In this document: positions 1-9,723 of the stretch, piece after piece | How positions within the stretch are numbered: the first letter of the stretch is position 1 | Layout of the letters: each line of letters starts with the position of its first letter | The notes under the pieces: generated by a model | Databases searched by the model: none | What the model was told of the DNA's origin: nothing | Seen by the model: only the letters and a program-made list of their open reading frames with translations | Source: JADLGL01 sp963667605 | Lineage (GTDB): Bacteria; Pseudomonadota; Alphaproteobacteria; Rhizobiales; Kaistiaceae | DNA length: 64,000 bases | Assembly (NCBI GenBank): GCA_963667605.2 | Contig: CAXXUZ010000001.1 | Coordinates: 1-64,000 of the forward strand | Direction of reading: 5' to 3' | Position numbers and translations under genes: made by a program

Positions 1-262
1 GGCGGGACCACAACCGGGTTTCTCGAAGATCGCGGTGCCGGCCTCAACGTCGAGGGGATCAACCCTGTCTTTGCCGCAAATGTCGCACTGGCGCTCGAGG
101 CGGCCGAGACGGCGACCGGCGAGAGCGCTCAGATCAATTCCCTGGTCCGATCAAATGAGCGGCAGGCCCAGCTTTACGCCAACTTCACGCAAGAGCCGGT
201 CGTCTACAATGGCATCACCTACCAGCCCGGCGCGGCCGGGGGGCTCGCCGCGCCGCCGGGGG
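1..262 (+). CDS. Peptidase M15-like N-terminal part of a large virion protein (5' partial, frameshifted)
   Basis: This reading frame is open from the window edge and encodes a sequence typical of the start of a VanY/L-alanyl-D-glutamate peptidase domain (…NSLVRSNERQAQLY…). At the G5 run at 258-262 the homology moves to the -1 frame, which continues with GSRHNVGAAVDI and GHMQL. These supply the His, Asp and His zinc ligands of M15 peptidases. Adding one G to the run would join both parts into one protein with the next CDS. In phages such a domain usually locally cuts peptidoglycan during DNA entry; that role is inferred. The shift is either a 1-base deletion, a sequencing error, or a -1 frameshift; the sequence alone cannot decide. 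Confidence 0.55.
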
Positions 263-392
263 CTCGCGGCACAATGTCGGAGCGGCGGTCGATATTCAGG
301 CCGGCGCGGTTCTCGATTGGCTGCACGAGCACGCGGCCGAGTTCGGCCTTGAGTTCCTGCCCGGCAACGCCTTCACCGCGGATCCGGGCCAC

Positions 393-2318
393 ATGCAGCT
401 CGCCGGTGGCATGCCGGCGGCGAGGATCCCGATCACGCCGGAGCTGTTGCGGGCGCAGCGCGACGCTTTGCGGCCGATCTTCATCGGAGCACTGGAACGA
501 GCCGAATTTCTCGTCCGAGAGAATTTCGGCGCCGATTTGAACATGGTGGACACGCTCGTAAGTCTGAGACGAGCGGTCGATGATCCGGCCCTGACGCGAC
601 GGGTGGCCGACGTGATCGTGCGCTCGATGGGCAATGGCATGGTCAACGGGATCACCGCAACGCAGGGCGAGCTGATTCTGGGCGATCTGACGACGTCCGG
701 TGTTGCCGGTGATGAATATGTCAAGGCGCTATTGCGCGACCAGATCGCAGCCAATGTGGCCCATCATGCCGATTTGCTGGAGAACAACCCTTACATGCTC
801 GGCCTCGAGCGTGGCCTGTACGACTTTGCGCCGATCGATTTTACAAGCAATGAGGCGCTGAGCGAATCGCTCGGCCGGCGTGAGGCCGAGTTGGCAATGC
901 TGCCGGAGGCGCTCGACGGCCGGATCTTCGGCCTGCTGATGCCGGAGGAGGTCACCCAGCTCGCCCAGGAATTCGCTGCCAGGCCGATCGAGCAGCAAAT
1001 CCCGCTGGTGGCCGGCGTGGTCGGAGCGATCGGCGATCCCAATGTGCTGACCGCGACATTGGCGCAGCTCGGCGGCGGCGAGGGGCACATGCTGGCGTTT
1101 GCGGGCGGTCTCTACCGGCTCGACCCGGAGGCCGCCACCGGGATCCTTCGCGGTCGGAGGCTCGAGGCGCTTGAGCCGGACCGCGCCCCCCATCAGGTCG
1201 ATTGGGAAAACCGGATGACCGCCGACCTCGACCCCGAGATATTCCCGCTCGGTGTGGGCGGGGTCGAGATGCGAAACCAACTCATCGAGGCAATCCGTTT
1301 CCGGTATATCGACCTTGCTTACGGTCACGGGCTCGAGAAAGGCATCGTGAACGCTGGACTTGCCCAGCAAGCGATCGCCGAAGTCACCGGCAACCTACTC
1401 AACTTCAACAGCCGCCAGATCGTCGCTCCCGTCCACGGAATGACGCAGCGCCAGTTCGACAATCTGATCGGCCGCGTGCCTTCGGCGGCGATGGCGGGGG
1501 CGACCACCACCAATGGCCAGCCGGTGACCTGGCGGTTTCTCACCGGCAATTTGATCTTCGGAGAGCAGCGCTACCTTCGTAGCTTTGGCGACGGGACCTA
1601 CATCATTCAGCTCGGCGGCGATGTTGGCGCTCAATTCGTCAGTGACGGCGAGGGCGGTCTATTCGTTCTCGATCTCGGCGCCGTCGTGCGTGGCGAGTTC
1701 GGCACCCGGCCTCCTGCCGAGGTCGCGCCCGACGCAGATTTTGAGGTTGACCCACCAGCCGGCGCTCCGCGGCCAGGCCGCGCGGTTGGCTCCGAGGTTG
1801 GCCCCGAGGTTGGCTCCGAGGTTGATCCCGAAGTCGAACCGTCTCCCGGCGAGACGCCACCACGCGGTCTCGACCCCGCCGCGCTCGAAGAAATCGGCGT
1901 TGATCCGGCCGCTGTAGCGGCGGCGGGGGTCAATGTGGCGATGCCTAAGCCGCCGGCGCCAGGCCAGCAGGGTCCAGACGAGACAGAGGACACTTACCGA
2001 GCGCGGATTCGGCAATGGTTTGAGGGCATGACGCCGACGCAGCGGGCTACGCTCGAGAGAGACTTCACGCTCAATGACGTTCAGCGTGAAGTGCTGCGAG
2101 AGATCGGGGAAGGGGCGGGACCGATGCCGGAGAAGGACGAGCAGGTGCAGCCCCGCCCCTGGGTGAATGTGCAATTCAACGATGTAGGCCCCGACATGGT
2201 GGCCGAGATCGAAGCCTGGGCGGCCGCCAACGACCGTACGGTTGAGGAGGTGATCTGGGATATGGCCGCGCTCTACGGACGCCAGCCGGCAGAAGTTCGC
2301 GCCAAACTGGGGCTCTAG
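393..2318 (+). CDS. Large prophage virion-associated protein (M15 peptidase C-terminal part plus unknown region)
   Basis: 641 codons from the first available ATG. Homologous coding in the same frame extends upstream to about position 258 (zinc-binding M15 motifs) without a start codon, so this is really the continuation of the preceding frame-1 segment. The body is rich in Ala, Glu and Gly with no signal peptide. A Pro/Glu-rich low-complexity linker lies near residues 445-490, with a GSEVGPEVGSEVDPEVEP repeat. The C-terminal 40 residues form a small helical domain. It precedes two more very large proteins and the tail fibre, the place where T7-like phages keep their internal virion (ejection) proteins. 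Function beyond the peptidase domain is unknown. Confidence 0.7.
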   Translation: MQLAGGMPAARIPITPELLRAQRDALRPIFIGALERAEFLVRENFGADLNMVDTLVSLRRAVDDPALTRRVADVIVRSMGNGMVNGITATQGELILGDLTTSGVAGDEYVKALLRDQIAANVAHHADLLENNPYMLGLERGLYDFAPIDFTSNEALSESLGRREAELAMLPEALDGRIFGLLMPEEVTQLAQEFAARPIEQQIPLVAGVVGAIGDPNVLTATLAQLGGGEGHMLAFAGGLYRLDPEAATGILRGRRLEALEPDRAPHQVDWENRMTADLDPEIFPLGVGGVEMRNQLIEAIRFRYIDLAYGHGLEKGIVNAGLAQQAIAEVTGNLLNFNSRQIVAPVHGMTQRQFDNLIGRVPSAAMAGATTTNGQPVTWRFLTGNLIFGEQRYLRSFGDGTYIIQLGGDVGAQFVSDGEGGLFVLDLGAVVRGEFGTRPPAEVAPDADFEVDPPAGAPRPGRAVGSEVGPEVGSEVDPEVEPSPGETPPRGLDPAALEEIGVDPAAVAAAGVNVAMPKPPAPGQQGPDETEDTYRARIRQWFEGMTPTQRATLERDFTLNDVQREVLREIGEGAGPMPEKDEQVQPRPWVNVQFNDVGPDMVAEIEAWAAANDRTVEEVIWDMAALYGRQPAEVRAKLGL

Positions 2319-2342
2319 GAATGCCGCCCGACGCTGGCCCCG

Positions 2343-4649
2343 ATGCTTGATCTGTTCGCCGATGCCCAACGTGCAACGCGCGCCTTCGGTGGCGCGCGTC
2401 TGGCCGAGGATCTGCGGCCGACGCCGATGGAAACGATCGGCGCCGGCATTGTCCGTCGGATGGTCACGGAGCCGCAAATCAGCGAGATCATCCGCTACGA
2501 AATAGTGCAGGAACGGATCAACGAATTCTACCGGGAGACCGGCCGGGACGAAATCCGCAACCCGTTCACGCTGTCGCTGCCGGGGGCCTGGGAGAACGCC
2601 AGCCGGCAATATAACGAATGGGCGGCCGAGACCGACCGCGATCCGTTCCCGACCGAAGAAGAAATGGACGGCCTGGTGCTGGACTGGCAGCGCGGCGTTT
2701 ACCAGGAAAAGACCGAAACCCTTGAGGCGGGCGGCGGCTTGGCCCGGTTTATCGGTGAAGTCGGGGCCGATCTTGGCGATCCGATCATTGCCGGAAGCCT
2801 GATGTTCGGCGCCGCCTGGGCCACCGGAATCATCAAGACCGCCGTCACGGAGGCGGGGCTGGGGTTTGGGGCCGAAGTCGTTTCCGGCCTGCTCCGGCTC
2901 GGTCAAACGCAGACGCTCGATCCCGATTTCACCTTTGGCGATGTCTTGCGCGAGTCGACGACCGCCGGAGCGGGAGGTCTCGTTCTCGGCGGCGGGATCA
3001 AAGCGATAGCGGCGGTGTGGAATTTGGTGCGTGGCGCGAGGATCTGGAACGCCACCGTTCGCGATGCCGGCGAGATGACCGAGCGCGCCGCTGCACGAGC
3101 GGTTCCCGGCCGAACGCCCCAGCAAGAGCAAGCCAGGGCCGAGGCCGCAGCTCAGGCAACGCTTGATCTGCAAGCGGAGATGCCGATCACCCGCCCGCCG
3201 GCGGCCGTGGCCGACGCCAATGCTCGGGTCGGCAGGGTGTTCGATGCGTCGGGTCGAGAGATTGAGGTCGAATATCAGGTTGTCGAGCTCGCCGACCTGA
3301 TCGTCTCCAATCTTCCCGATTTCAGGGTCAATCCGCATTTCCCTGGCCATCTGCAGCCACGGGATCGGACCCGGGCGCCGAGCCAGGATCAAGTCACCGA
3401 CATCGCGACGAACCTTGAGCCGGAGCGCCTTGGAGTGTCGGCCGAAGCGGCCGGCGGAGCGCCGATCGCCGGGCCCGATCTTGTTGTCGAGTCCGGCAAT
3501 GCGAGGGTGCTGGCGATCCAGCGCGCCTATCGATTGGCGGGGGACCAGGCGGCGGCCTATCGAGCCTTCTTGCAGCGCCAGGGGTTCGACGTTTCCGACA
3601 TGGCCGAGCCGGTGATGATCGCCCGCCGGGTCACCGATCTTGATGATGCCGCACGTCTGGACTTCGTGACCGCCGCCAACCGATCGCAGACCCTTCGCAT
3701 GGGCGCGACCGAAACCGCGCTGGCCGATGCCCGGCTGCTCGATGAGACGCTGATTTCTCGGCTGGTGCCCGGTGACATCGAGTCCGCCGCCAATCGTCCA
3801 TTCGTCCGTGGTTTTGTGGATAAGTTGCCGTCCGGTGAGCGCGGCGAAATGATGGGCGCCGGCGGGACGCTCAGCCAAGAAGGGATTCGCCGGATCCGTG
3901 GCGCCCTGCTCGGCCGAGCCTATGGCGATCCGAGGTTGCTCGACCGGGTCCTTGAGAACACCGACAGCAACATTCGCTCGATCGGCAACGCAATGGCCGA
4001 CGCCGCCGGGCCCTGGACAATCATGCGGGACGCCGTTGCTCGAGGTGATTTGCCTCCGGGCATGAACATCACCGAGGACCTGTTGGGCGCGGTTCGGGTC
4101 GTAATGCGGGCCCGCGACGCGCGCCGGCCGATCGCCGAGTTCGCCGATCAAGGGGAGTTCCTGGGCGGCCCGTCCGAAATCTCGAAGCTGCTGCTGCGAG
4201 GGATGTTCCGCGCCAATTTCAAGAGCCCGGCGGCCCGGCCCAAGATCGCGGCGATGCTCCGCTTATATACCGATGAGGCGCTGAAGAATACCGCCGGCGG
4301 GCGGCTGTTTGGCGAACCGCTGGGTGCCAACGCCGTGCTGGCCGCGAGCCTTCGAAAGGCTGAGCGCGAGGATCTGTTCGCCGCGGCGATGGAGCAAACG
4401 ACACCGGAGAAGATCGACGAATTGTCCGAGTCGGCCGAGGCACAAGAAGCGGTGATTCGTCAGGCTGAGGAATTGAGCCAGGCCGACAAACCGGTCATGG
4501 TGGCGCGAGGGCGTGGCGACGATGCCGACGGGGACGCCGTCTATGAGGGACGGTCTCTGGATGAGGTGTTCGACGAGGTCGATGCTGAGATCGTCACGGC
4601 GAAGGACATCGAGGACTGCGCCACCGGCAAGCTGGTCGATGAGGACTGA
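2343..4649 (+). CDS. Large prophage virion protein with DdrB-like domain
   Basis: 768 codons starting 25 bases after the previous gene. Residues about 290-470 match the DdrB-like/ParB-like domain seen in phage and plasmid 'large polyvalent proteins'. Signature pieces are PHFPGHLQPRDR, DQVTDIATNL, a GP-D-VVESGNARVLA loop (the family usually has GNGR) and FVTAANRS. The N-terminal 230 residues contain a hydrophobic Gly/Ala-rich helical stretch (residues 130-200) that could cross or perturb a membrane. The C-terminus is acidic. Position among the internal virion genes suggests a protein packed in the particle and injected with DNA; this is inference. No catalytic residues can be named with confidence. 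Confidence 0.65.
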   Translation: MLDLFADAQRATRAFGGARLAEDLRPTPMETIGAGIVRRMVTEPQISEIIRYEIVQERINEFYRETGRDEIRNPFTLSLPGAWENASRQYNEWAAETDRDPFPTEEEMDGLVLDWQRGVYQEKTETLEAGGGLARFIGEVGADLGDPIIAGSLMFGAAWATGIIKTAVTEAGLGFGAEVVSGLLRLGQTQTLDPDFTFGDVLRESTTAGAGGLVLGGGIKAIAAVWNLVRGARIWNATVRDAGEMTERAAARAVPGRTPQQEQARAEAAAQATLDLQAEMPITRPPAAVADANARVGRVFDASGREIEVEYQVVELADLIVSNLPDFRVNPHFPGHLQPRDRTRAPSQDQVTDIATNLEPERLGVSAEAAGGAPIAGPDLVVESGNARVLAIQRAYRLAGDQAAAYRAFLQRQGFDVSDMAEPVMIARRVTDLDDAARLDFVTAANRSQTLRMGATETALADARLLDETLISRLVPGDIESAANRPFVRGFVDKLPSGERGEMMGAGGTLSQEGIRRIRGALLGRAYGDPRLLDRVLENTDSNIRSIGNAMADAAGPWTIMRDAVARGDLPPGMNITEDLLGAVRVVMRARDARRPIAEFADQGEFLGGPSEISKLLLRGMFRANFKSPAARPKIAAMLRLYTDEALKNTAGGRLFGEPLGANAVLAASLRKAEREDLFAAAMEQTTPEKIDELSESAEAQEAVIRQAEELSQADKPVMVARGRGDDADGDAVYEGRSLDEVFDEVDAEIVTAKDIEDCATGKLVDED

Positions 4650-4687
4650 TGTTTCACGTGCAGCAAAGAGAGAACGAGGGGCGGCCG

Positions 4688-4731
4688 ACGTTACTTTTTC
4701 CCGCCTCAAATGAGGGACCAAAAAGTAACGT
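4688..4731. repeat. Nested inverted repeat between virion genes
   Basis: A perfect 12-bp inverted repeat (ACGTTACTTTTT … AAAAAGTAACGT) encloses a second 5-bp inverted repeat (CCTCA/TGAGG). The whole 44-base stretch lies in the only sizeable gap between the large virion genes. It could form a long hairpin in RNA and end in a U-run in either direction, so a bidirectional terminator or processing site is possible. Confidence 0.6.
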
Positions 4732-4755
4732 GGTGCCAAGCATAACGGTCAGATC

Positions 4756-7161
4756 ATGGCTTCGGTGATCGCCAATTGCCTAGCCCGACTGGTCCGCGCC
4801 GGCCGCGTGAGCCAGAAGGCGGCCGATGCCGCGATGGCGCTGCACGAAGGGATGCAGGGCCAGCTATGGCATGGCATGGGCCCAATCCACGGCGATGCGG
4901 CCTCGGCCATTGCGGTCGCCCGTGCGATGGCCGAAGCGGCGCATCGGCGGAAATATGAGTACGCCAAGGACGCTCTGGCGCAGGTCGGAGGCGAGAAGCG
5001 GATGGCGGCGCACACGCGCGGCGAATCGGCGGGCCTATCGGCGATGCTGCAATTCGATGTGTGGGCCGATGAGGCGGCCGCGGCCGTCACCAACATCAAT
5101 GTCGAGAGCCACGCCGAGACGATCCTGGGCAGGCTGTTCAAGCGGGTCGGCCAGGCGTTCGAGCCCTATCGGTCGCGGATGGCCGGGTTCCGCCAGGACA
5201 CCATCGGAATCCGCAACGTGATCCGAGAGCGATATGGAATCGACACCGGCGATCCAATCGCCAAAGCCGGGGCGGCCGCCTGGCGGTCGGCGGTCGACGA
5301 AGGCGTGTTGCTCGCGCGCCGCGGCGGCAAGGACTTCTCCCCGCTCGAGGACTGGCGCTTTCCACAGCATTGGGAGCGCATTCGGGTGAGAAAATTCCGG
5401 GGCGAGTTCGTCGATGAGATACTGGCCGAGGTCGATGCCGGCACGGTCTCGATCATGGACAAGATAACTGGGCTGGAAGCGACCCGACTGCAGGCGCCCG
5501 CGATCGTTCGCCGGGCGATGGACGACATCATCCACGGCACCAACCGAGGAGCTTCCGGCCGGGGCTTCCAGCGCGACATGCGGGTGTTTCGGATCAACGA
5601 TGCCGAGTCGTGGCTTCGGCTTAACGACAAGTACGGGTCCGGCGCCCAAGGCCTCTATGGAATGATGATCGGGCACATGCGAGCGATGGCCCGCGAGATC
5701 GCGTTGATCGACGTGCTGGGCCCAAATCACGGCGGGGTGTTCGATACGCTGCTCAAGGTGGCGCAGCGTTCCGAGCGCGGCGGCAAGGTGGCCAGGACGC
5801 TCACCGGGGCGCGAATGGCCGAGCTCGCCTACAAGGATCAGTCGGGCCAACTCAGCGCCGTCAAGGGCGATTTGATCGGCGGCATTTTCGGTGGGCTCCG
5901 AAACATCAAGACGGCAACCAGCCTCGGCTCAGCGGTTATTTCCGCGATTCCCGGCGATACGATCACGACCTTATGGGCAGCCCGAGCCAACGGGATCCCG
6001 GCGGTCCGGGTGCTTGCCCGCGCGGTCAATCTGATGGTCGCCGACAATGCGACCAAGCGCGAACTCGCGGCTCAGATGGGCGTCGTGTCTCACGCGGTCA
6101 CCGATGCGACGCTCAGCAGTCGACGCTTTGAGGATCAGGTGGTCGGTTCGAACTGGACCGGCCGGCTGGCTTCGAGTTTCATTAGGGTGTCGGGATTGCA
6201 GGCCTGGACCGAAGGTCTCAAGCGGTCGTTTTCGATGGAGTTCCATGGCATGATCGCTCGTCAGGCGGACCATGCTTGGGAAAATCTCGACCCCGCCTTC
6301 CAAGGCTTCCTGCGCCGATATGGTTTCATCGAGGCCGATTGGGTCAAGCTGCGAGAAACCCCGCCGCTTGAAATCGAAGGTGCCAGGTTCTTCGATACCG
6401 AGGCCGCCGGCGCCCTTGGCAAAAGGCTTAACAGCGCGATCATCGACGAACGCCATTTCGCTGTGATCGAGCCAACCGCATTGGTGCGAGCGGTATCCTC
6501 GGCAGGGCAGGCGCGCGGCACGATCGCCGGCGAGGTATCGCGCTCGAGCTTCATGTTCAAATCGTTCGCGATGACGATTCTGCTCACCCATGTGATGCGA
6601 GCCGCGACGAAGGGGCCATGGCATCAGAGGGTGTTCCGCACCTCGGCATTCATCGCCACCATGACGCTCGCCGGCGCGGCGTCGTTGCAGGCCAAACAGA
6701 TCCTCGCCGGCCGCGATCCCAGAAACATGCAGACCCCACAATTTTGGTGGGCGGCGTTCGCCCAGGGCGGCGGCGCCGGCATTTATGGCGACTTGGTCTA
6801 TTCGGCCACGACGCGCGGCGGTCAGGGCTTTTGGAGCACGGTGGCCGGGCCGGTGCTCGGGGAGATTCCGGGCACCATCGACGTGTTCAACTCTATCGCC
6901 CGCGGCGGCGATTACGGCGCGGCGCTGGCGCGATATGTGAAGCGCTGGACGCCGGGGTCGACGCTCTGGTTCGCTCGGCTGGCGATCGACCGAGAGATCT
7001 TCGACTTCATCCACTCGATGCTCGATGAGGGCGGGGCCAATGCGGCCGCCCGCCGTCAGCGGCAGACATTCGAGCGCGAGTTCGGGCAGGACTTTTGGTT
7101 CGCGCCTGGCACCCGGACGCCCGATCGAACACCCGATCTTGGAGCCGCCCTACCCAACTAA
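4756..7161 (+). CDS. Large prophage protein, probable internal virion/ejection protein
   Basis: 801 codons. No enzyme motif is seen. The C-terminal third contains hydrophobic Gly/Ala-rich helices (about residues 595-705) with FMFKSFAMTILLTHVM and GGGAGIYGDL-type runs. These are characteristic of large hypothetical proteins found next to tail fibre genes in T7-like prophages of alphaproteobacteria. An ejected protein that forms part of a trans-envelope channel is the most likely job, by position and composition only. The stop codon TAA lies inside the duplicated target of the 2.6-kb element that follows, so the insertion sits exactly at the end of this gene and leaves it intact. Confidence 0.65.
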   Translation: MASVIANCLARLVRAGRVSQKAADAAMALHEGMQGQLWHGMGPIHGDAASAIAVARAMAEAAHRRKYEYAKDALAQVGGEKRMAAHTRGESAGLSAMLQFDVWADEAAAAVTNINVESHAETILGRLFKRVGQAFEPYRSRMAGFRQDTIGIRNVIRERYGIDTGDPIAKAGAAAWRSAVDEGVLLARRGGKDFSPLEDWRFPQHWERIRVRKFRGEFVDEILAEVDAGTVSIMDKITGLEATRLQAPAIVRRAMDDIIHGTNRGASGRGFQRDMRVFRINDAESWLRLNDKYGSGAQGLYGMMIGHMRAMAREIALIDVLGPNHGGVFDTLLKVAQRSERGGKVARTLTGARMAELAYKDQSGQLSAVKGDLIGGIFGGLRNIKTATSLGSAVISAIPGDTITTLWAARANGIPAVRVLARAVNLMVADNATKRELAAQMGVVSHAVTDATLSSRRFEDQVVGSNWTGRLASSFIRVSGLQAWTEGLKRSFSMEFHGMIARQADHAWENLDPAFQGFLRRYGFIEADWVKLRETPPLEIEGARFFDTEAAGALGKRLNSAIIDERHFAVIEPTALVRAVSSAGQARGTIAGEVSRSSFMFKSFAMTILLTHVMRAATKGPWHQRVFRTSAFIATMTLAGAASLQAKQILAGRDPRNMQTPQFWWAAFAQGGGAGIYGDLVYSATTRGGQGFWSTVAGPVLGEIPGTIDVFNSIARGGDYGAALARYVKRWTPGSTLWFARLAIDREIFDFIHSMLDEGGANAAARRQRQTFEREFGQDFWFAPGTRTPDRTPDLGAALPN

Positions 7162-7186
7162 GGGGAATTATACGCCTAACTAGACG
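7162..7186 (+). repeat. Left terminal inverted repeat of passenger element
   Basis: 25 bp, exact reverse complement of 9713-9737. It directly follows the TAA stop of the upstream virion gene. Confidence 0.9.
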
Positions 7187-7249
7187 ATTTTCCTTGACCC
7201 CGCCCAGATTAAGAGGTTGCGCTACATGGACTTGGTGGCTTAGCCGCTC

Positions 7250-7513
7250 ATGGCGCAGAATCTGTTCTGCGACCACAGCGATCTTCGCAATGAAGCGGAC
7301 GTTGAGCAGAACTTCGCGCGCCGCCTGATCGAAGCGCTGGGCTATTCGGACACGGCAATACGGCCAAAGGCGGCACTGGAAGAACTCTCGATCGGAGAGG
7401 TCGGAGAGGCCGAGTGGCACCGCCCGGACTTTGCGATGAAGGCTGCGGGGCACATCCGCTGGATGCTTGAGGCAAAGGCTCCCACGGAACAGCTTGGCAG
7501 GCACTTCAAATAG
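7250..7513 (+). pseudogene. HsdR_N-like gene, N-terminal fragment (split by insertion)
   Basis: 87 codons resembling the start of the type I restriction HsdR_N/N6-methylase-associated domain: DLRNEADVEQNFARRLIEAL, a PDFAMKAAG strand and the LEAKAP motif. The Asp of the former and the Glu/Lys of the latter form a PD-(D/E)XK nuclease site. The frame stops at TAG just after …RHFK. The missing continuation QADGYCEALNN… is found in the same sense at 9318. Joining 7509 to 9318 restores one frame exactly, so a segment of about 1.8 kb was inserted here. CTTCAA stands at both junctions (7504-7509, 9312-9317) and may be the target duplication. Confidence 0.7.
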
Positions 7514-7553
7514 CTGAGTCTCACTCCGGCCTTAACAAAGGAAAGCAGTCATC

Positions 7554-8978
7554 ATGAATGCTCTTGACGATATTTTGAAAAACGCCTTACGCGCTAGGCT
7601 CATCCCTACCGTTGCCGATTCCCGCAAGGAAGAGCGGATAGTATCCGTTCTGCTTGCGACATTGTCCGTGGTGCCTCTGTTTGCCGAACAATTATTGGAG
7701 CGTTGTGGGGTTAGGATGGGAAAGACATCCGATCTCCACAGCTATACAGAGGTTGAGCTTGTGGCTGCCGATGGAAGCAGAAAAGACCGACCCGACGGTG
7801 TCTTAAGCCTATTGACGCGCAAATCCCGGTGGACAGCACTTCTTGAAGCAAAAATTGACAATAACGAGATAAGCGAAGAGCAAGTACATAGATATGCAGA
7901 GTTAGCGCGTGAATTAGGAATCGATGCTGTTATTACATTGTCGAATCAACTCACAGCATTGCCATCACATGTTCCGTACTCAGTTCCAAAGAGGCTTAGT
8001 AATCGTGTAGATTTTTTTCATCTTTCCTGGATTAGCGTACTCACGCAAGCATCACTAATTTTGAGAGATGACGAAGGGATTAGTCGCGAACAAGCATTTA
8101 TTCTTGAGGAGATGGCGCGCTATTTCGAACATCCGAGTTCTGGGATCAAGCGTTTTGATCAAATGAATTCAGAGTGGCGGTCGCTTGTTCTTGGGGTTCG
8201 TGATGAGCAGCAGTTCAAGCGATCCTCGCCCGAGATTGAAAACACCGTTGCAAGCTGGCATCAGGAGGAGCGAGATATATGTCTGTTATTGGCCCGTCGT
8301 ATTGGTGAACGGGTCGGTATCCGCCTTTCGCGTAAGCATCAGGCAGATCCCGCACATTGGCTCCGAGATGCATGCGATTCGTTGATTGCTTCCCTGGAAT
8401 TAGGCTGTGCCTTCAGTGTACCGAATGCTGCAAGTGATCTGGAAGTAACAGCAAATCTACAACGGCGAACGATCTCTTGCTCCATGAAGCTAAATGCTCC
8501 GAGTGACAAGAAGCGAGCCAGCGCGAGGGTAAACTGGCTCGTTCGGCAGTTACGAGGCGTTGATGGCGACGATGTGATCGTTCGGGCGTTTTGGCGTGGA
8601 AGAGGGGGGCCAACTCAGGCGTCTTTAACGGAGATCCAGTCAGACCCAAGGTGTCTTGAGAGCGGGCATACGGGTGCGACACCAACGAGCTTCGAAGTTG
8701 TCATGATCAGAGATATCGCTGGCCGGTTCTCTGGACGACGAACCTTCATAGAAGACTTGGAAAACCTTATTCCGGAGTTCTACGACCGAATCGGCCAGAA
8801 CTTACGACCCTGGGCTCCGTCACCTCCATCGATCGATAAGCGCGATCCAATCCAGGACACCGATATTGTCGAAGCAAGCGAAGAGCGCAATGTGGACGGC
8901 GTCTTGGAGTCGGAGTCAGATCAACCCCGCGATTTGGAAGGGTCAAACGATGCGGGCTTTCCACCTGCCGAGGATTAG
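7554..8978 (+). CDS. RecB-like PD-(D/E)XK nuclease-domain protein
   Basis: 474 codons with a good ribosome site (AAAGGAAAG) eight bases before ATG. The N-terminal 140 residues carry a nuclease signature: RPDG (Asp81), LEAK (Glu98, Lys100) and QVHRY (Gln110-x3-Tyr114). This D…ExK…QxxxY pattern is that of RecB/Cas4-type nucleases. The remaining 330 residues are unrecognised; residues 300-440 resemble a second alpha/beta domain. The gene is AT-richer and uses codons unlike its neighbours, which indicates recent acquisition. It is the only intact gene of the segment inserted into the HsdR_N-like gene. A role in phage exclusion or DNA restriction is plausible but inferred. Confidence 0.7.
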   Translation: MNALDDILKNALRARLIPTVADSRKEERIVSVLLATLSVVPLFAEQLLERCGVRMGKTSDLHSYTEVELVAADGSRKDRPDGVLSLLTRKSRWTALLEAKIDNNEISEEQVHRYAELARELGIDAVITLSNQLTALPSHVPYSVPKRLSNRVDFFHLSWISVLTQASLILRDDEGISREQAFILEEMARYFEHPSSGIKRFDQMNSEWRSLVLGVRDEQQFKRSSPEIENTVASWHQEERDICLLLARRIGERVGIRLSRKHQADPAHWLRDACDSLIASLELGCAFSVPNAASDLEVTANLQRRTISCSMKLNAPSDKKRASARVNWLVRQLRGVDGDDVIVRAFWRGRGGPTQASLTEIQSDPRCLESGHTGATPTSFEVVMIRDIAGRFSGRRTFIEDLENLIPEFYDRIGQNLRPWAPSPPSIDKRDPIQDTDIVEASEERNVDGVLESESDQPRDLEGSNDAGFPPAED

Positions 8979-9231
8979 CAGGGATCGGGGAGAGGCAGCA
9001 TTTCGGATGACGCCGTGTTCGGGTTCCACACCCGATGCATCGGTGATGCTTTCTGATCCAAAAGAAGCGATACCGAACTTCTGAAGAAAATCTGGGGTTT
9101 TCAACCCATTAGACGGTATTGGCTACTCTATCCCAACTCCTGTCTCTTTCGAAAACTTCTTCCACACTTAGACGGTTTGCAACATGAAGATCGGTAGATA
9201 GGGTCTTAACTATCCTGACGACCGAGAAATC

Positions 9232-9723
9232 ATGGCCGCTTACGGCAAAACGCTGGCGAGCCTCGGCGCGTTCAACGAAGCGTTGACCATTATCCGCCGA
9301 GCACAATTGCCCTTCAAGCAAGCGGACGGCTACTGCGAGGCGCTCAACAACTCATATGCCAGCGGCGGCCCAGTCAGGTATTTCGTGCTGTCCAACGGAC
9401 TCGAAACCAACATCTACGAGCCCGGCAAGGAACAACCAGCTTTGGCCTTGGGCTTCAAACAGTTCGTCGAGGGAAACACCAACTATCGACAGCTCAAAGA
9501 GATGTTGCAGCCGATGGCTTTCTCCAAGAGCCGTTCCAAGCCCGACACTCAGAAAACCATCCACTTCTCCAAGCCGTCGATTGCGGAAGTGAATCATGTC
9601 TTTGCGAAGTGTCACCAGCATATCCACCAGTCCGACAAGATCAGTCAGGCGAAGGGATTTGAGGAATTCGTAAAACCCATCACTCTCAAACTGCTGTCGG
9701 ACAATGCCAAGGCGTCTAGTTAG
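9232..9723 (+). pseudogene. HsdR_N-like gene, C-terminal fragment
   Basis: From 9318 (FKQADGYCEALNN…) this frame continues the domain begun at 7250: the PVRYFVLSNGLETNIYEP strand, LGFKQFVEGN and the linker VNHVFAKCHQHIHQSDKIS…FEEFVKPITLKLL that normally leads into an N6-adenine methylase. The methylase itself is absent. The reading frame runs into the terminal inverted repeat, which supplies the last codons and the TAG stop. The first ~28 codons (9232-9317) belong to the inserted segment, not to the original gene. The original product would have been about 220 residues: a nuclease-like domain without methylase or helicase. Confidence 0.65.

Noticed and set aside
1659..4151. 830-codon open frame on the minus strand
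   Set aside because: It is the antisense shadow of two plus-strand virion genes; high GC makes long empty frames, and its product is Arg/His/Pro-rich without domains.
5971..7014. 347-codon minus-strand frame
   Set aside because: Antisense to the 801-codon virion gene; no domain or ribosome site.
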